Source: Candidatus Poribacteria bacterium
GTDB taxonomy: Bacteria; Poribacteria; WGA-4E; WGA-3G
Assembly (NCBI GenBank): GCA_026702755.1
Contig: JAPPBX010000007.1
Location: 1 to 54,591, forward strand
DNA: 54,591 bases
Direction: 5' to 3'
How positions within the stretch are numbered: position 1 is the stretch's first letter; each line of letters begins with the position of its first letter. Shown piece after piece: positions 17,299 through 25,469 of this stretch. The notes under the pieces are model-generated. The model searched no databases and had not been told where the DNA came from. It saw nothing but the letters and a program-made list of their open reading frames with translations. The translations under genes and the position numbers were made by a program.

Positions 17299-17339
17299 GA
17301 TTATACCTCAATTCAAGTGAGCATATGGCGAGGTTCAGA

Positions 17340-17360
17340 GGCGAGGATACAATCCTCGCC
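17340..17360 (+). repeat. REP-like hairpin family A, copy 1 (stem GGCGAGGAT)
   Basis: Nine-base arms GGCGAGGAT and ATCCTCGCC with loop ACA, followed by a GCGGCGGT flank. Six copies of this family occur in the window, all in gaps. Confidence 0.75.
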
Positions 17361-17441
17361 CGCGGCGGTTGCGGTTCAATAAGGTGATACGCGCTTGTAA
17401 GACACCCCACGACGGTTCGCGAAGACGTGACAAAGCGTCCA

Positions 17442-18479
17442 CTATAGTTTTTCTCTCAGTTTATCCATCAGTCCATCCGGTGGGTCAAACGGGAGATCAA
17501 TCACTTCGTTAGTGATACCGCTATAGTAAATTCCCAAAAGCAGATTGAACTCTGCAAGCGACTGTTCAAGATGCGTGGGATGTACCTTGCTTTCGTCGTC
17601 CAACCAATCGAAGACCGCCTCGGTGAGGTTGCCTTGCGCGATGACATCCTGTTCTCCATAACTGAGTGGACCGCCTTCATAACCGCCCTCATGGGTTGAG
17701 CGTTCCCAACTGCTGAATCGCCAATGCACGAACCCTGTCGTCCCCACGACAAAAACGCGTTTGTGGAAGAAGACAACCGGATCGTCGGACGCGGTCGGTG
17801 CGATGGCTGTCCCGAACGCAACAGAAACATGAAGTCCGTTCTCGTACTGGACGCGCGCGCTCGCATATTGCGGTGAGGGTTGGGCTGAATCTAAGTGTTC
17901 GGCACCAGATATCTGACCGAGCACTCGTACCGGACGGGAGTTGTCAATATAGGAAGACACCAATTGCAACACGTGCGGACCTTGGTCAACGGGTGTGCTC
18001 CGTGCGCTCGCATCAATGAACTTAATCTCCCCGATACGTCCCGCTGCCACATCTGCTTTTAATTCAAGGTTTTGTGGGTGGAAGTTGAGTTGTGTGTTGA
18101 CGACGAACTTCGTTTTCGTCTCTTTGGAAAGTTCGGAAATTTGTTTCCAATCCTCGCTTTCAACGGCGATCGGTTTCTCGACGATCGCTGCTGGAACACC
18201 CGCATCGGATGCTTGTTTCATCAGCGGGTAACGAATGCGCTCGTTGCTACCCCGCAGCACCGGTGCTGTGACGATATGGAGGACATCGGGTTTCTCTTTT
18301 TCAAGCATTTCGTCCAAGTCAGTGTAGCGTGATGAGATGTCGAAATCGTCTCCGAATTTGTTGAGTAATTCTTCGTTCATGTCGCAGATTGCGGCGAGTT
18401 TACCGCCTTTGACGAAACGGTAAGCATCGGCGTGCGCACGGGCGCGGCCACCACACCCTAACATTGCGGTTTTATACAC
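17442..18479 (-). CDS. Gfo/Idh/MocA-family dehydrogenase, paralogue 1 of 4
   Basis: 345 residues. The N-terminal Rossmann motif is LGCGGRARAHADAYRF (8-23); EKPIAVE (about 139-145) carries the family's catalytic lysine; a C-terminal alpha/beta domain follows. Members oxidise or reduce sugars, inositols and related polyols with NAD(P). It is almost identical in its ends (MYKTA..., ...PPDGLMDKLREKL) to three other genes at 19882, 21224 and 22476. It differs mainly in a short loop after VAFGTA (SDDPVVFFHKRVF). An Rpn-type module separates it from the other three. AGGAG precedes the start. Substrate unknown. Confidence 0.85.
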   Translation of the reverse strand: MYKTAMLGCGGRARAHADAYRFVKGGKLAAICDMNEELLNKFGDDFDISSRYTDLDEMLEKEKPDVLHIVTAPVLRGSNERIRYPLMKQASDAGVPAAIVEKPIAVESEDWKQISELSKETKTKFVVNTQLNFHPQNLELKADVAAGRIGEIKFIDASARSTPVDQGPHVLQLVSSYIDNSRPVRVLGQISGAEHLDSAQPSPQYASARVQYENGLHVSVAFGTAIAPTASDDPVVFFHKRVFVVGTTGFVHWRFSSWERSTHEGGYEGGPLSYGEQDVIAQGNLTEAVFDWLDDESKVHPTHLEQSLAEFNLLLGIYYSGITNEVIDLPFDPPDGLMDKLREKL

Positions 18480-18570
18480 AGAAATGTCTCCTTTAATATT
18501 TTGTAAACCAAGGTAAATGAAAGTTAGTAGGAAAAATATAGGATAACTTGTGGAAAAACTACAGTACGGT

Positions 18571-18840
18571 TTATTCGTCGTTTTCGTTCAATGCCTGCGT
18601 GAAATCTGCCGGCGTTTCCACCCGCATTGCAACACTGAACAATTGCTCGAGGCGTTGCAGATCATCAATCGCATCCAGCGTTGATTTGAAGGTCTGCGCT
18701 GCATCAAACTGGAATCGAAATTTTAGAACCTTGAGGATACACTTGCGACTGGTTTTTTGAGCACCTTGCTGGAACCCTTGCTGAAATCCTTGTTCGTATG
18801 CTTTTTTCTTTAAATATTCAACAATAGGCGGTTGTTGCAC
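18571..18840 (-). CDS. stand-alone copy of the Rpn C-terminal domain (RpnS-like)
   Basis: 89 residues from GTG 18840, with GGAGG five bases upstream. The sequence (MQQPPIVEYL... to ...FTQALNENDE) is a clear duplicate of the last 81 residues of the neighbouring nuclease gene, whose internal ATG also has GGAGG exactly five bases upstream. It has no nuclease motif. Its 'EQGFQQGFQQGAQ' stretch is longer than in the parent. In E. coli the corresponding C-terminal product of rpn genes is an intragenic antitoxin. Here it would be a separate gene in the same role; this is inference. Confidence 0.7.
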   Translation of the reverse strand: MQQPPIVEYLKKKAYEQGFQQGFQQGAQKTSRKCILKVLKFRFQFDAAQTFKSTLDAIDDLQRLEQLFSVAMRVETPADFTQALNENDE

Positions 18841-18873
18841 AGTTTCCTCCAATCAGCAACACGGTGCAGTGGT

Positions 18874-19755
18874 TCATTTGTTTTTTTCGTTCAACGCTTG
18901 CGTGAATTCTTCAGGACTTTCCACCCGTAATGCGGTGCGAAAGAGCTGCTTGAGACGCTGCAGATCCTTAATTGACTCCAAATCAGATTTAAAAGTCTCT
19001 GCAACTTCAGGTTGTAATTGAAATGCAAGTATCTCAAGGATATTCTCACGAGTGGTTTCTTGAGCACCTTGTTCGCGTGCTTGCGGTGCTAAGTATTCAG
19101 CGATGGAAGATTGTTGCATGGTTTCCTCCGAAATAATCTCTAAAATCGTTTGCGCATCGTAAACTAAATTTCCCAAGACAGCGAGACTCCCAAGATACTC
19201 CGGCTTGTTGGGGACATCAATGCCATCCGCAGTTTGGACACAACGGCGAAGCCACTCTTCTTCATTTATATCCACTGGGCGTTTCATGAGCGGCGTGAAG
19301 GGTATCAATCCCACAGGCTTCAAATCAAGAATTTCCTGTCCATCCATCTCAATTAGACGAAAAACCTGATATTCAATCGAAATATTATGACCTTCCAGAT
19401 TTTGCGCAAATTTTCCCGGGTCCTTATTACCTGCATCAGGACGCAGGTAGATAACATTGGAATATACCGGTAACCGATAGACTTCAATGGCTCGAATGAT
19501 ATAACCCGCCATTCGGAGTGGCATTTCAGGATTGTAACTATCGGTAGTTTGAAACTCGAAATGCACCAGTACCTCTTGACCATCACGCAGTACTTTAATG
19601 AGCGTATCTGCTTGGTGCATCTCAACGGTAGGTTGCTCGGGTGTAACAACCTCCAGGACAGTGATATTTGTCAATCCGAATTTGAAGCAGAGATTTACGA
19701 AATCTTGAGGATTTGTTTCGATCTGTTTCTTAGAGGCAGTATCAAAACTTGCCAT
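18874..19755 (-). CDS. Rpn-type PD-(D/E)XK nuclease with internal start for its C-terminal domain
   Basis: 293 residues. The PD-(D/E)XK-like core shows Asp50 (QADTLIK) and E-x-Q (HFEFQ, Glu67, Gln69), as in the PDDEXK_2/Rpn group. The C-terminal helical part (213-293) follows an internal ATG at 19119 that has GGAGG at 19125-19129. The stop is 33 bases before the GTG of the duplicate gene. Rpn proteins are DNA endonucleases in recombination and phage defence, restrained in E. coli by a short form made from an internal start. The module interrupts a tandem dehydrogenase array, which suggests insertion. Confidence 0.75.
   Translation of the reverse strand: MASFDTASKKQIETNPQDFVNLCFKFGLTNITVLEVVTPEQPTVEMHQADTLIKVLRDGQEVLVHFEFQTTDSYNPEMPLRMAGYIIRAIEVYRLPVYSNVIYLRPDAGNKDPGKFAQNLEGHNISIEYQVFRLIEMDGQEILDLKPVGLIPFTPLMKRPVDINEEEWLRRCVQTADGIDVPNKPEYLGSLAVLGNLVYDAQTILEIISEETMQQSSIAEYLAPQAREQGAQETTRENILEILAFQLQPEVAETFKSDLESIKDLQRLKQLFRTALRVESPEEFTQALNEKNK
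19117..19129 (-). promoter_or_regulatory. internal ribosome site and ATG inside the Rpn nuclease gene
   Basis: GGAGG at 19125-19129, five bases of spacing, then ATG at 19119-19117 in frame at codon 213. The same 'GGAGGAAAC + start + CAACAA' arrangement opens the duplicated small gene at 18840, supporting real use as a start. Confidence 0.6.
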
Positions 19756-19881
19756 CCGACTCCTTTCTCGGTTTTAGTGCATCTCTTTTTGGAAATTATA
19801 GCACAAGTTGGGGGGTATGTCAATTTTTTGAAGGAGTCTGCGGCAGGATGATGTCTCACCTGCCGCTATACTTGTCAGCGT

Positions 19882-20919
19882 TTACAACTTTTCTCGAAGC
19901 GAGTCCATCAAGCCATCAGGTGGTTCAAACGGTAGATCAATAATCTCGTTTGTTATCCCACTATAGTAAATCCCTAAGAGTAAATTGAACTCTGCGAGTG
20001 ATTGCTTGAGATGCGTTGGGTGTACGTTGTTCTCATCGTCGAGCCAATCAAAGACCGCCTCCGTGAGATTGCCTTGTGCAGCGATGTCCTGTTCGCCATA
20101 GTTGAGTGGTCCACCTTCGTAGCCACCCTCTGGGGTTGCACGTTCCCAACTGCTGAAACGCCAATGCACAAAACCTTTCGTCCCGACGACAAAAACACGT
20201 TTATGCGCAACAGTGCTCTCACTGTCCGATGCCAACGTTCCCATGCCAGTGCCAAACGCAAGAGAGACGTGGAGGCCGTTCTCATATATGGCTTGTCCAG
20301 CGGCATGCATGGGAGACGGCTGCGCCGAGTCTAACTGCTCTCTCCCCGCGATTTGACCCAGCACCCGTACTGGACGCGAGTTATCAATATAGGAAGACAC
20401 CAACTGCAGCACATGCGGTGCTTGATCAACGGGCGTACTGCGCGCACTCGCATCAATGAACTTAATCTCGCCGATACGTCCTTCGGCGACATCCCGCTTC
20501 AATTCAAGGTTTTGTGGATGGAAGTTAAGTTGTGTATTGACGACAAACTTCGTTTTCGTCTCTTCCGCTAACTCAGCAATCTGTTTCCAATCTTCGCTCT
20601 CGACAGCGATCGGTTTCTCTACAATCGCCGCAGGAACACCGTGGTCGGATGCTTGCTTCATCAACGGATATCGGATACGCTCACTCGTCCCACGCAGCAC
20701 TGGTGCGGTGACGATGTGGAGGACATCCGGCTTCTCTTTCTCAAGCATCTCATCAAGGTCAGTGTAGCGTGAGGAAACGTCGAAGTCGTCCCCAAAACTG
20801 TTGAGGAGTTCTTCATTCATATCGCAGATTGCGGCGATTTTGCCGCGTTTGACGAAGCGGTAGGCACTTGCATGGGCACGGGCACGACCCCCACACCCTA
20901 AGAACGCTGTTTTATACAT
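19882..20919 (-). CDS. Gfo/Idh/MocA-family dehydrogenase, paralogue 2 of 4
   Basis: 345 residues from ATG 20919, after AAGGAGAC; an upstream in-frame start would add nine residues in front of the ribosome site. Same layout as its paralogues: LGCGGRARAHASAYRF, EKPIAVE, NTQLNFHPQNLELK, and a C-terminal PPDGLMDSLREKL. The variable loop after FGTG reads MGTLASDSESTVAHKRVF. It is the copy just upstream of the Rpn module. Cofactor fold is certain, substrate unknown. Confidence 0.85.
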   Translation of the reverse strand: MYKTAFLGCGGRARAHASAYRFVKRGKIAAICDMNEELLNSFGDDFDVSSRYTDLDEMLEKEKPDVLHIVTAPVLRGTSERIRYPLMKQASDHGVPAAIVEKPIAVESEDWKQIAELAEETKTKFVVNTQLNFHPQNLELKRDVAEGRIGEIKFIDASARSTPVDQAPHVLQLVSSYIDNSRPVRVLGQIAGREQLDSAQPSPMHAAGQAIYENGLHVSLAFGTGMGTLASDSESTVAHKRVFVVGTKGFVHWRFSSWERATPEGGYEGGPLNYGEQDIAAQGNLTEAVFDWLDDENNVHPTHLKQSLAEFNLLLGIYYSGITNEIIDLPFEPPDGLMDSLREKL

Positions 20920-21223
20920 AAAATGTCTCCTTACGATATTAAGCAAGTTTGAATTATAGTAAAATCTACAATTAATTAGACGTTATGGAAGGGCGAGGTT
21001 ACAAACCTCGCCAGCGGTGGTGAAGTGTTTTGTGTTTTCCAAAGTGTCCTTTTATTTTCGGATTTCACCATAAATGGACGTTTTTGATCTTCATAAGCGT
21101 TGGAAAGTTGGAAGTCTGGAAGTTCAAAGGACAGCGAACACGGTATTTCTTTCAACCTTGCTCCTCTTCCACACTTCCTCAAAACCTAAGATTGCTTAAC
21201 AGGAAAAAATATCGGTTAACGTT
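20920..21223. other. gap without a gene: REP hairpin and GGAAG/CTTCC repeat
   Basis: No credible reading frame. It holds a family A hairpin (20992-21012) and a purine-rich stretch of repeated TTGGAAG-like units (from about 21098). These face a pyrimidine-rich CTTCC-rich stretch (to about 21180) and would fold into a long imperfect hairpin. The second half is repeated almost unchanged downstream of paralogue 4 (22350-22475). Confidence 0.6.
20992..21012 (+). repeat. REP-like hairpin family A, copy 2 (stem GGCGAGGTT)
   Basis: Arms GGCGAGGTT and AACCTCGCC with loop ACA, followed by AGCGGTGGT. Compared with copy 1 the last stem base pair is swapped on both sides, so pairing is kept. Confidence 0.75.
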
Positions 21224-21235
21224 TTATAGCCTCTC
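21095..21235. repeat. intergenic direct repeat, copy 1 (ends in paralogue 3)
   Basis: From GTTGGAAAGTTGGAAG through the stop of the gene at 21224, this block recurs near 22350-22487 with few changes. Both copies share AAACCTAAGATTGCTTAACA and AACGTTTTATAGCCTCTCTC. It was duplicated together with the dehydrogenase genes. Confidence 0.7.
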
Positions 21236-22267
21236 TCGAAGTACATCAATTAACCCATCGGGTGGCTCAAATGGTAGATCTATAATCTCATTTGTTACAC
21301 CACTATAGTAGATTCCGAGAAGTAAGTTGAACTCCGCAAGCGATTGCTTGAGATGTGTCGGATGCTGCTTGTTGTCATCATCTAACCAATCGAAAACGGC
21401 TTCGGTGAGGTTACCCTGTGCGACGACATCCTGCTCTCCGTAGTCAAGCGGACCGCTTTCGTAACCACCCTCTGGTGTGGCGCGTTCCCAGCTGCTAAAC
21501 CGCCAATGCACAAATCCTTTCGTTCCTACAACAAAAACGCGTTTGTGGGTGTGATTACCCGCATCCGGCTCTTTAGGCACTTTCTGACTTACACCTGTCC
21601 CGAATGCAAGAGAGACGTGAAGGCCGTTTTCATATAGGGCTTGCGCAGCAGCATGCATAGGGGAGGGCTGCGTGGAATCCAAATCCTGAGCACCAGAAAC
21701 CTGTCCAAGTACCCGCACCGGACGCGAGTTGTCAATGTAGGAAGAGACGAGCTGTAATACATGGGGTGCCTGATCGACCGGTGTGCTGCGCGCACTGGCA
21801 TCAATAAACTTGATTTCACCAATCCTGCCCTCTGCGACATCTCGCTTCAATTCTAAGTTTTTCGGGTGGAAATTGAGTTGTGTGTTGACGACAAACTTCG
21901 TTTGTGTTTCCTCCGCTAATCCAGCAAGCTGCTTCCAATCCTCGCTTTCAACGGCAATCGGCTTTTCCACAATCGCTGCTGGAACACCGGCATCGGATGC
22001 CTGTTTCATCAGTGAATACCGAATACGTTGATTGGTTCCGCGCAGCACCGGGGCAGTGACGATGTGAAGCACATCCGGCTTCTCCTTTGCAAGCATCTCG
22101 TCTAAGTCGGTATAACGCGATGAAACTCCAAAGTCGTCTCCGAAACTGTTGAGGAGTTCTTCATTCATATCGCAGATTGCGCCGATCTTGCCGCGTTTGA
22201 CGAAGCGGTAGGCATCTGCATGCGCACGGGCACGACCCCCGCACCCTAAGAACGCTGTTTTATACAT
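21224..22267 (-). CDS. Gfo/Idh/MocA-family dehydrogenase, paralogue 3 of 4
   Basis: 347 residues. LGCGGRARAHADAYRF and EKPIAVE are unchanged from paralogues 1 and 2; the C-terminus is PPDGLIDVLRERL. The variable loop after FGTG is longer and more polar (VSQKVPKEPDAGNHTHKRVF). AAGGAGAC precedes the ATG. About 200 bases of repeat-rich gap separate it from paralogue 4, so each copy may be transcribed alone. Confidence 0.85.
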   Translation of the reverse strand: MYKTAFLGCGGRARAHADAYRFVKRGKIGAICDMNEELLNSFGDDFGVSSRYTDLDEMLAKEKPDVLHIVTAPVLRGTNQRIRYSLMKQASDAGVPAAIVEKPIAVESEDWKQLAGLAEETQTKFVVNTQLNFHPKNLELKRDVAEGRIGEIKFIDASARSTPVDQAPHVLQLVSSYIDNSRPVRVLGQVSGAQDLDSTQPSPMHAAAQALYENGLHVSLAFGTGVSQKVPKEPDAGNHTHKRVFVVGTKGFVHWRFSSWERATPEGGYESGPLDYGEQDVVAQGNLTEAVFDWLDDDNKQHPTHLKQSLAEFNLLLGIYYSGVTNEIIDLPFEPPDGLIDVLRERL

Positions 22268-22349
22268 AAAAATGTCTCCTTAAAATACTATTAGCGAAAA
22301 TAGGTTAAACAAGTATAAGTCTTAATATTCAAGTTTTGCATTCCCAATT

Positions 22350-22487
22350 GCGTTGGAAGTTTGGAAGTCTGGAAGTTCGGAAGACAGCGAACACGGTATT
22401 TCTTCCAATCTTCCTCCTCTTCTACACTTCCTCAAAACCTAAGATTGCTTAACAGGAAAAATATAAGTTAACGTTTTATAGCCTCTC
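22350..22487. repeat. intergenic direct repeat, copy 2 (ends in paralogue 4)
   Basis: Matches 21095-21235. It includes four TTGGAAG-type units facing CTTCC-type units around the shared centre ACAGCGAACACGGTATTTCT, giving a long imperfect hairpin just past the stop at 22476. Confidence 0.7.
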
Positions 22488-23519
22488 TCGGAGTGAGTCC
22501 ATCAACCCATCTGGCGGCTCAAATGGGAGATCAACAATCTCGTTTGTTATCCCGCTGTGGTATATCCCTAAGATGAGGTTATTCTCAACGAGGGACTGTT
22601 TGAGATGCGTCGGGTGCACCTTATTCTCATTTTCTAACCAATCAAAAATGGCTTCGGTGAAGTTCGCCTGCGCGACGACATCTTGCTCCCCGTAGTTCAG
22701 TGGACCGCCCTCATAGCCACCGTCCAATGTTGAACGTTCCCAACTGCTGAAACGCCAATGTACGAAGCCCTTCGTTCCGACAACAAACACACGTTTGTGC
22801 CCGTAGATACCCGGGTCATCGGATGCCATTTGTGCCATCTCCGTACCAAATGCAATAGAGACATGGACACCGTTCTCATACAAAGCCTGAGCGGCAGCAT
22901 GCGTCGGACCGGGATGCCCACCCGCAGAATTTAAATGCTCGCTGCCAGCGATTTGGCCAAGAACCCGGACCGGATGCGCGCCGTCAATGTAAGAGGACAC
23001 CAACTGTAGCACATGTCCTCCCTGCTCGGCGGATCTACTACGCGCACTGGCATCAATAAACCTAATCTCGCCGATACGTCCTGCTGCGACATCTTTTTTT
23101 AAGTCCAAGTTTTTCGGGTGGAAGTTGAGCTGTGTATTGACGACAAATTTCGTCTGCGTCTTTTCTGCTAACGCCGCAATCTGTTTCCAATCTTCGCCTT
23201 CAATAGCAACCGGTTTTTCAATAACCGCCGCTGGCACGCCGTGGTCGGATGCCTGTTTCATCAACGGATAACGGATCCTTTCGTTGCTGCTCGGAACCAC
23301 AGGACTTGTGACGATATGCAAGACATCCGGCTTCTCTTTTTCAAGCATCTCATCCAAATCAGCGTAGCGTGAAGAGATACCGAAGTCAGCACCGAAGTTG
23401 TTGAGTCGTTCTTCGTTCATATCGCAGATTGCGGCGAGCTTACCGCGTTTGACGAAACGATACGCATCTGCGTGCCCACGGGCGCGACCACCGCACCCTA
23501 ACATCGCAGTTTTATACAT
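22476..23519 (-). CDS. Gfo/Idh/MocA-family dehydrogenase, paralogue 4 of 4
   Basis: 347 residues. It is the most divergent of the four: LGCGGRARGHADAYRF, EKPVAIEGEDW, and ENNLILGIYHSG in place of EFNLLLGIYYSG. The variable loop reads MAQMASDDPGIYGHKRVF after FGTE. GGAGG precedes the ATG. As the first copy in the direction of transcription it may be the ancestor of the array. Substrate unknown; neighbouring sugar genes suggest a polyol or sugar. Confidence 0.85.
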   Translation of the reverse strand: MYKTAMLGCGGRARGHADAYRFVKRGKLAAICDMNEERLNNFGADFGISSRYADLDEMLEKEKPDVLHIVTSPVVPSSNERIRYPLMKQASDHGVPAAVIEKPVAIEGEDWKQIAALAEKTQTKFVVNTQLNFHPKNLDLKKDVAAGRIGEIRFIDASARSRSAEQGGHVLQLVSSYIDGAHPVRVLGQIAGSEHLNSAGGHPGPTHAAAQALYENGVHVSIAFGTEMAQMASDDPGIYGHKRVFVVGTKGFVHWRFSSWERSTLDGGYEGGPLNYGEQDVVAQANFTEAIFDWLENENKVHPTHLKQSLVENNLILGIYHSGITNEIVDLPFEPPDGLMDSLRERL

Positions 23520-23600
23520 GGAACCGCCTCCTTAGTATCCGAGGTTGTATCAGATTAACAGCAGAAACTGTTTTTGTCAACGTTATTTCAGGATTCCCTG

Positions 23601-24641
23601 CTACGAGGAAATGTCCACTTTTTCGCCACTCTTCGCGCTGTCGTAGAGTGCATCTAAGATTTGCATGAAGACATAAGCATCTGGCGCAGAAACATCGGGT
23701 GCGACCTCACCGGCTATCGCCATGCCGAAGTGGTTCAGTTCATAATAGAAGACATGTACCTCTTCAGGCAATTCACCGTGGTCAACCTCAAGCGGTTCAT
23801 CAATTGCTTCTCGGACAAATTCACCATCTTTGAAGCGAGATATACCTCCGTTTGTGATTGCGCCAGCGGTGCCGTAAAGCTCCACGGCACTCGCGGAGTC
23901 CGAGTGGCTCATCCGAGAACAGTCGATTTGGATGGTTTTTCCACCTTCGCATCCGAGGAGACCAGTAAAATAGTCCTCCGCTGCGCCTTCGGGCCCGTCA
24001 TACTGCGGGTAAAGCACATGCTTTGCAGCAAATGCCCATTCCGGCTTCGGGCATCCCATCCACCACCACGTCAGGTTGAGTTCGTGTGAGTAGTGCTGCC
24101 CCAACGAACCGCCTTTCTGTCCATAGACATGCAGCCAACGACTGTTGGCATCGAAATCAGGGATGAAGTTGTATTTCCCGAAGACGCGGGCGTGATACAG
24201 GTCGCCTATTGCACCGTTGAGGACAGCGCGCCGAATCTTTCGGTTGTTTGGGAAGTGGCGCATAAAGTAGCAGAATTGGAGCGTCTTTCCGGCTTCTTGT
24301 GCGGCTGTCTCCATCTCTAAAATTTCTGGGGCGCGGATTGCGTGCGGTTTTTGGACCAAGACATGCTTACCCGCATTGAGCGTATCAAGTACCTGTTGCA
24401 GCCGACCATCAGGAGAAGTCGCGAGATAGACGGCTTCAACATTGGGATTCTCAAGCAGTTCTTGATAATCAGCATAGCGGTGTGGCACAGCATTGTCGTC
24501 GCCTGCTTGTTCACGACGGGTTGGATCACGCTCTGCGATTGCGATAACGTTCAGTCGAGATGTCGCATTGGCAGCTTCGATAGCCCGGCAGCCTGCCCAT
24601 CCACACCCAACGACTCCTGTTTGAATGCGTTTGTTCGTCAT
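23601..24641 (-). CDS. Gfo/Idh/MocA-family dehydrogenase, divergent from the tandem four
   Basis: 346 residues. The Rossmann motif is VGCGWAGCRAIEAA (9-22), and QKPHAI (about 98-103) stands where most members have EKP, keeping the lysine. A WWWMGCPKPEW stretch is typical of the subfamily's substrate domain. It is clearly a different subgroup from the four tandem copies, in both ends and loops. GGAGA precedes the ATG. It lies directly upstream of paralogue 4 on the same strand (81 bases). Likely an NAD(P) sugar or polyol dehydrogenase. Confidence 0.85.
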   Translation of the reverse strand: MTNKRIQTGVVGCGWAGCRAIEAANATSRLNVIAIAERDPTRREQAGDDNAVPHRYADYQELLENPNVEAVYLATSPDGRLQQVLDTLNAGKHVLVQKPHAIRAPEILEMETAAQEAGKTLQFCYFMRHFPNNRKIRRAVLNGAIGDLYHARVFGKYNFIPDFDANSRWLHVYGQKGGSLGQHYSHELNLTWWWMGCPKPEWAFAAKHVLYPQYDGPEGAAEDYFTGLLGCEGGKTIQIDCSRMSHSDSASAVELYGTAGAITNGGISRFKDGEFVREAIDEPLEVDHGELPEEVHVFYYELNHFGMAIAGEVAPDVSAPDAYVFMQILDALYDSAKSGEKVDISS

Positions 24642-24674
24642 AAGTGTCGTCTCCGATACTTTTCTGGAAACTGT

Positions 24675-25454
24675 TTAAAAAAGTTGTGTTAACTCCGAAA
24701 CACTTTCAAGGACCCATGTCGGTTTCGCGACAGGATTTTCCAATTGATTGAGTTTAAACTTTCCAGTCTTAACCAAGATACTCCGCATCTCCATTGCCTG
24801 TGCTCCAACGATGTCGGAAGTGATGTCATCACCCACTACAATCACTTCACTTGGAGAGCATTGAAGACTCTCAAGTGCTAACTTGAAAAACGTCTCACTT
24901 GGCTTACCCATGACCTTGGCGGTTTTGCCCGACGCTGCTTCCAGAAGCGTCACAAATGCACCGCAATCTAAGAACATCCCCTCAGAAGAAAACCAGTAGA
25001 GTTCCTTCTGCAACGCTATCAACTCAGCCCCATCCATCAGCAGGCGAAAGGCATGATTTAAAGCGTGAAAGTCGAACCCCTCGCCGTAGTCTCCGACAAC
25101 GACAAAATCAGGAGCGTTGTCATCTACTGGTATCTCCTTGAAAAACGTTTTGACGGCATCGTCAACCATAAAGTGACAACGGTTCTTAGATTGCGAACGT
25201 AAGTATTGGAGACAGGCGTAAGTTGCATTGAAAATCTCATTTTCATAGATATCAAAGCCTAACGCTTGCATCTGTGCGTGAAGCATCTTTGGCGTTTTGG
25301 CAGTCGTATTCGTCAAAAACCGGAGTTGGTACTTCTCCTGACGCAAGTAGTTGACAGTTTCGATCGCGCCGGGACAAGGTTCGCCTTTAAAATAGAGCGT
25401 CCCATCCAAATCGATCAAAAAAGCCTTCGGGTGCGTTGGTGATATTTTCTGCAT
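24675..25454 (-). CDS. HAD-superfamily phosphatase (NagD/HDHD2-like)
   Basis: 259 residues. HAD motif I DLDGTL (15-20) with Asp15 and Asp17; motif II TNTT; a lysine in the 'MGKPSE' segment; motif IV VVGDDITSDIVGA. The cap domain sits between motifs II and III, as in the type IIA (NagD) group, which hydrolyses small phosphomonoesters including sugar and nucleotide phosphates. AGAGGG precedes the ATG. It is 33 bases upstream of the dehydrogenase at 23601, so the two may be co-transcribed. Exact substrate unknown. Confidence 0.85.
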   Translation of the reverse strand: MQKISPTHPKAFLIDLDGTLYFKGEPCPGAIETVNYLRQEKYQLRFLTNTTAKTPKMLHAQMQALGFDIYENEIFNATYACLQYLRSQSKNRCHFMVDDAVKTFFKEIPVDDNAPDFVVVGDYGEGFDFHALNHAFRLLMDGAELIALQKELYWFSSEGMFLDCGAFVTLLEAASGKTAKVMGKPSETFFKLALESLQCSPSEVIVVGDDITSDIVGAQAMEMRSILVKTGKFKLNQLENPVAKPTWVLESVSELTQLF

Positions 25455-25469
25455 TGCCCTCTCTGTGTG

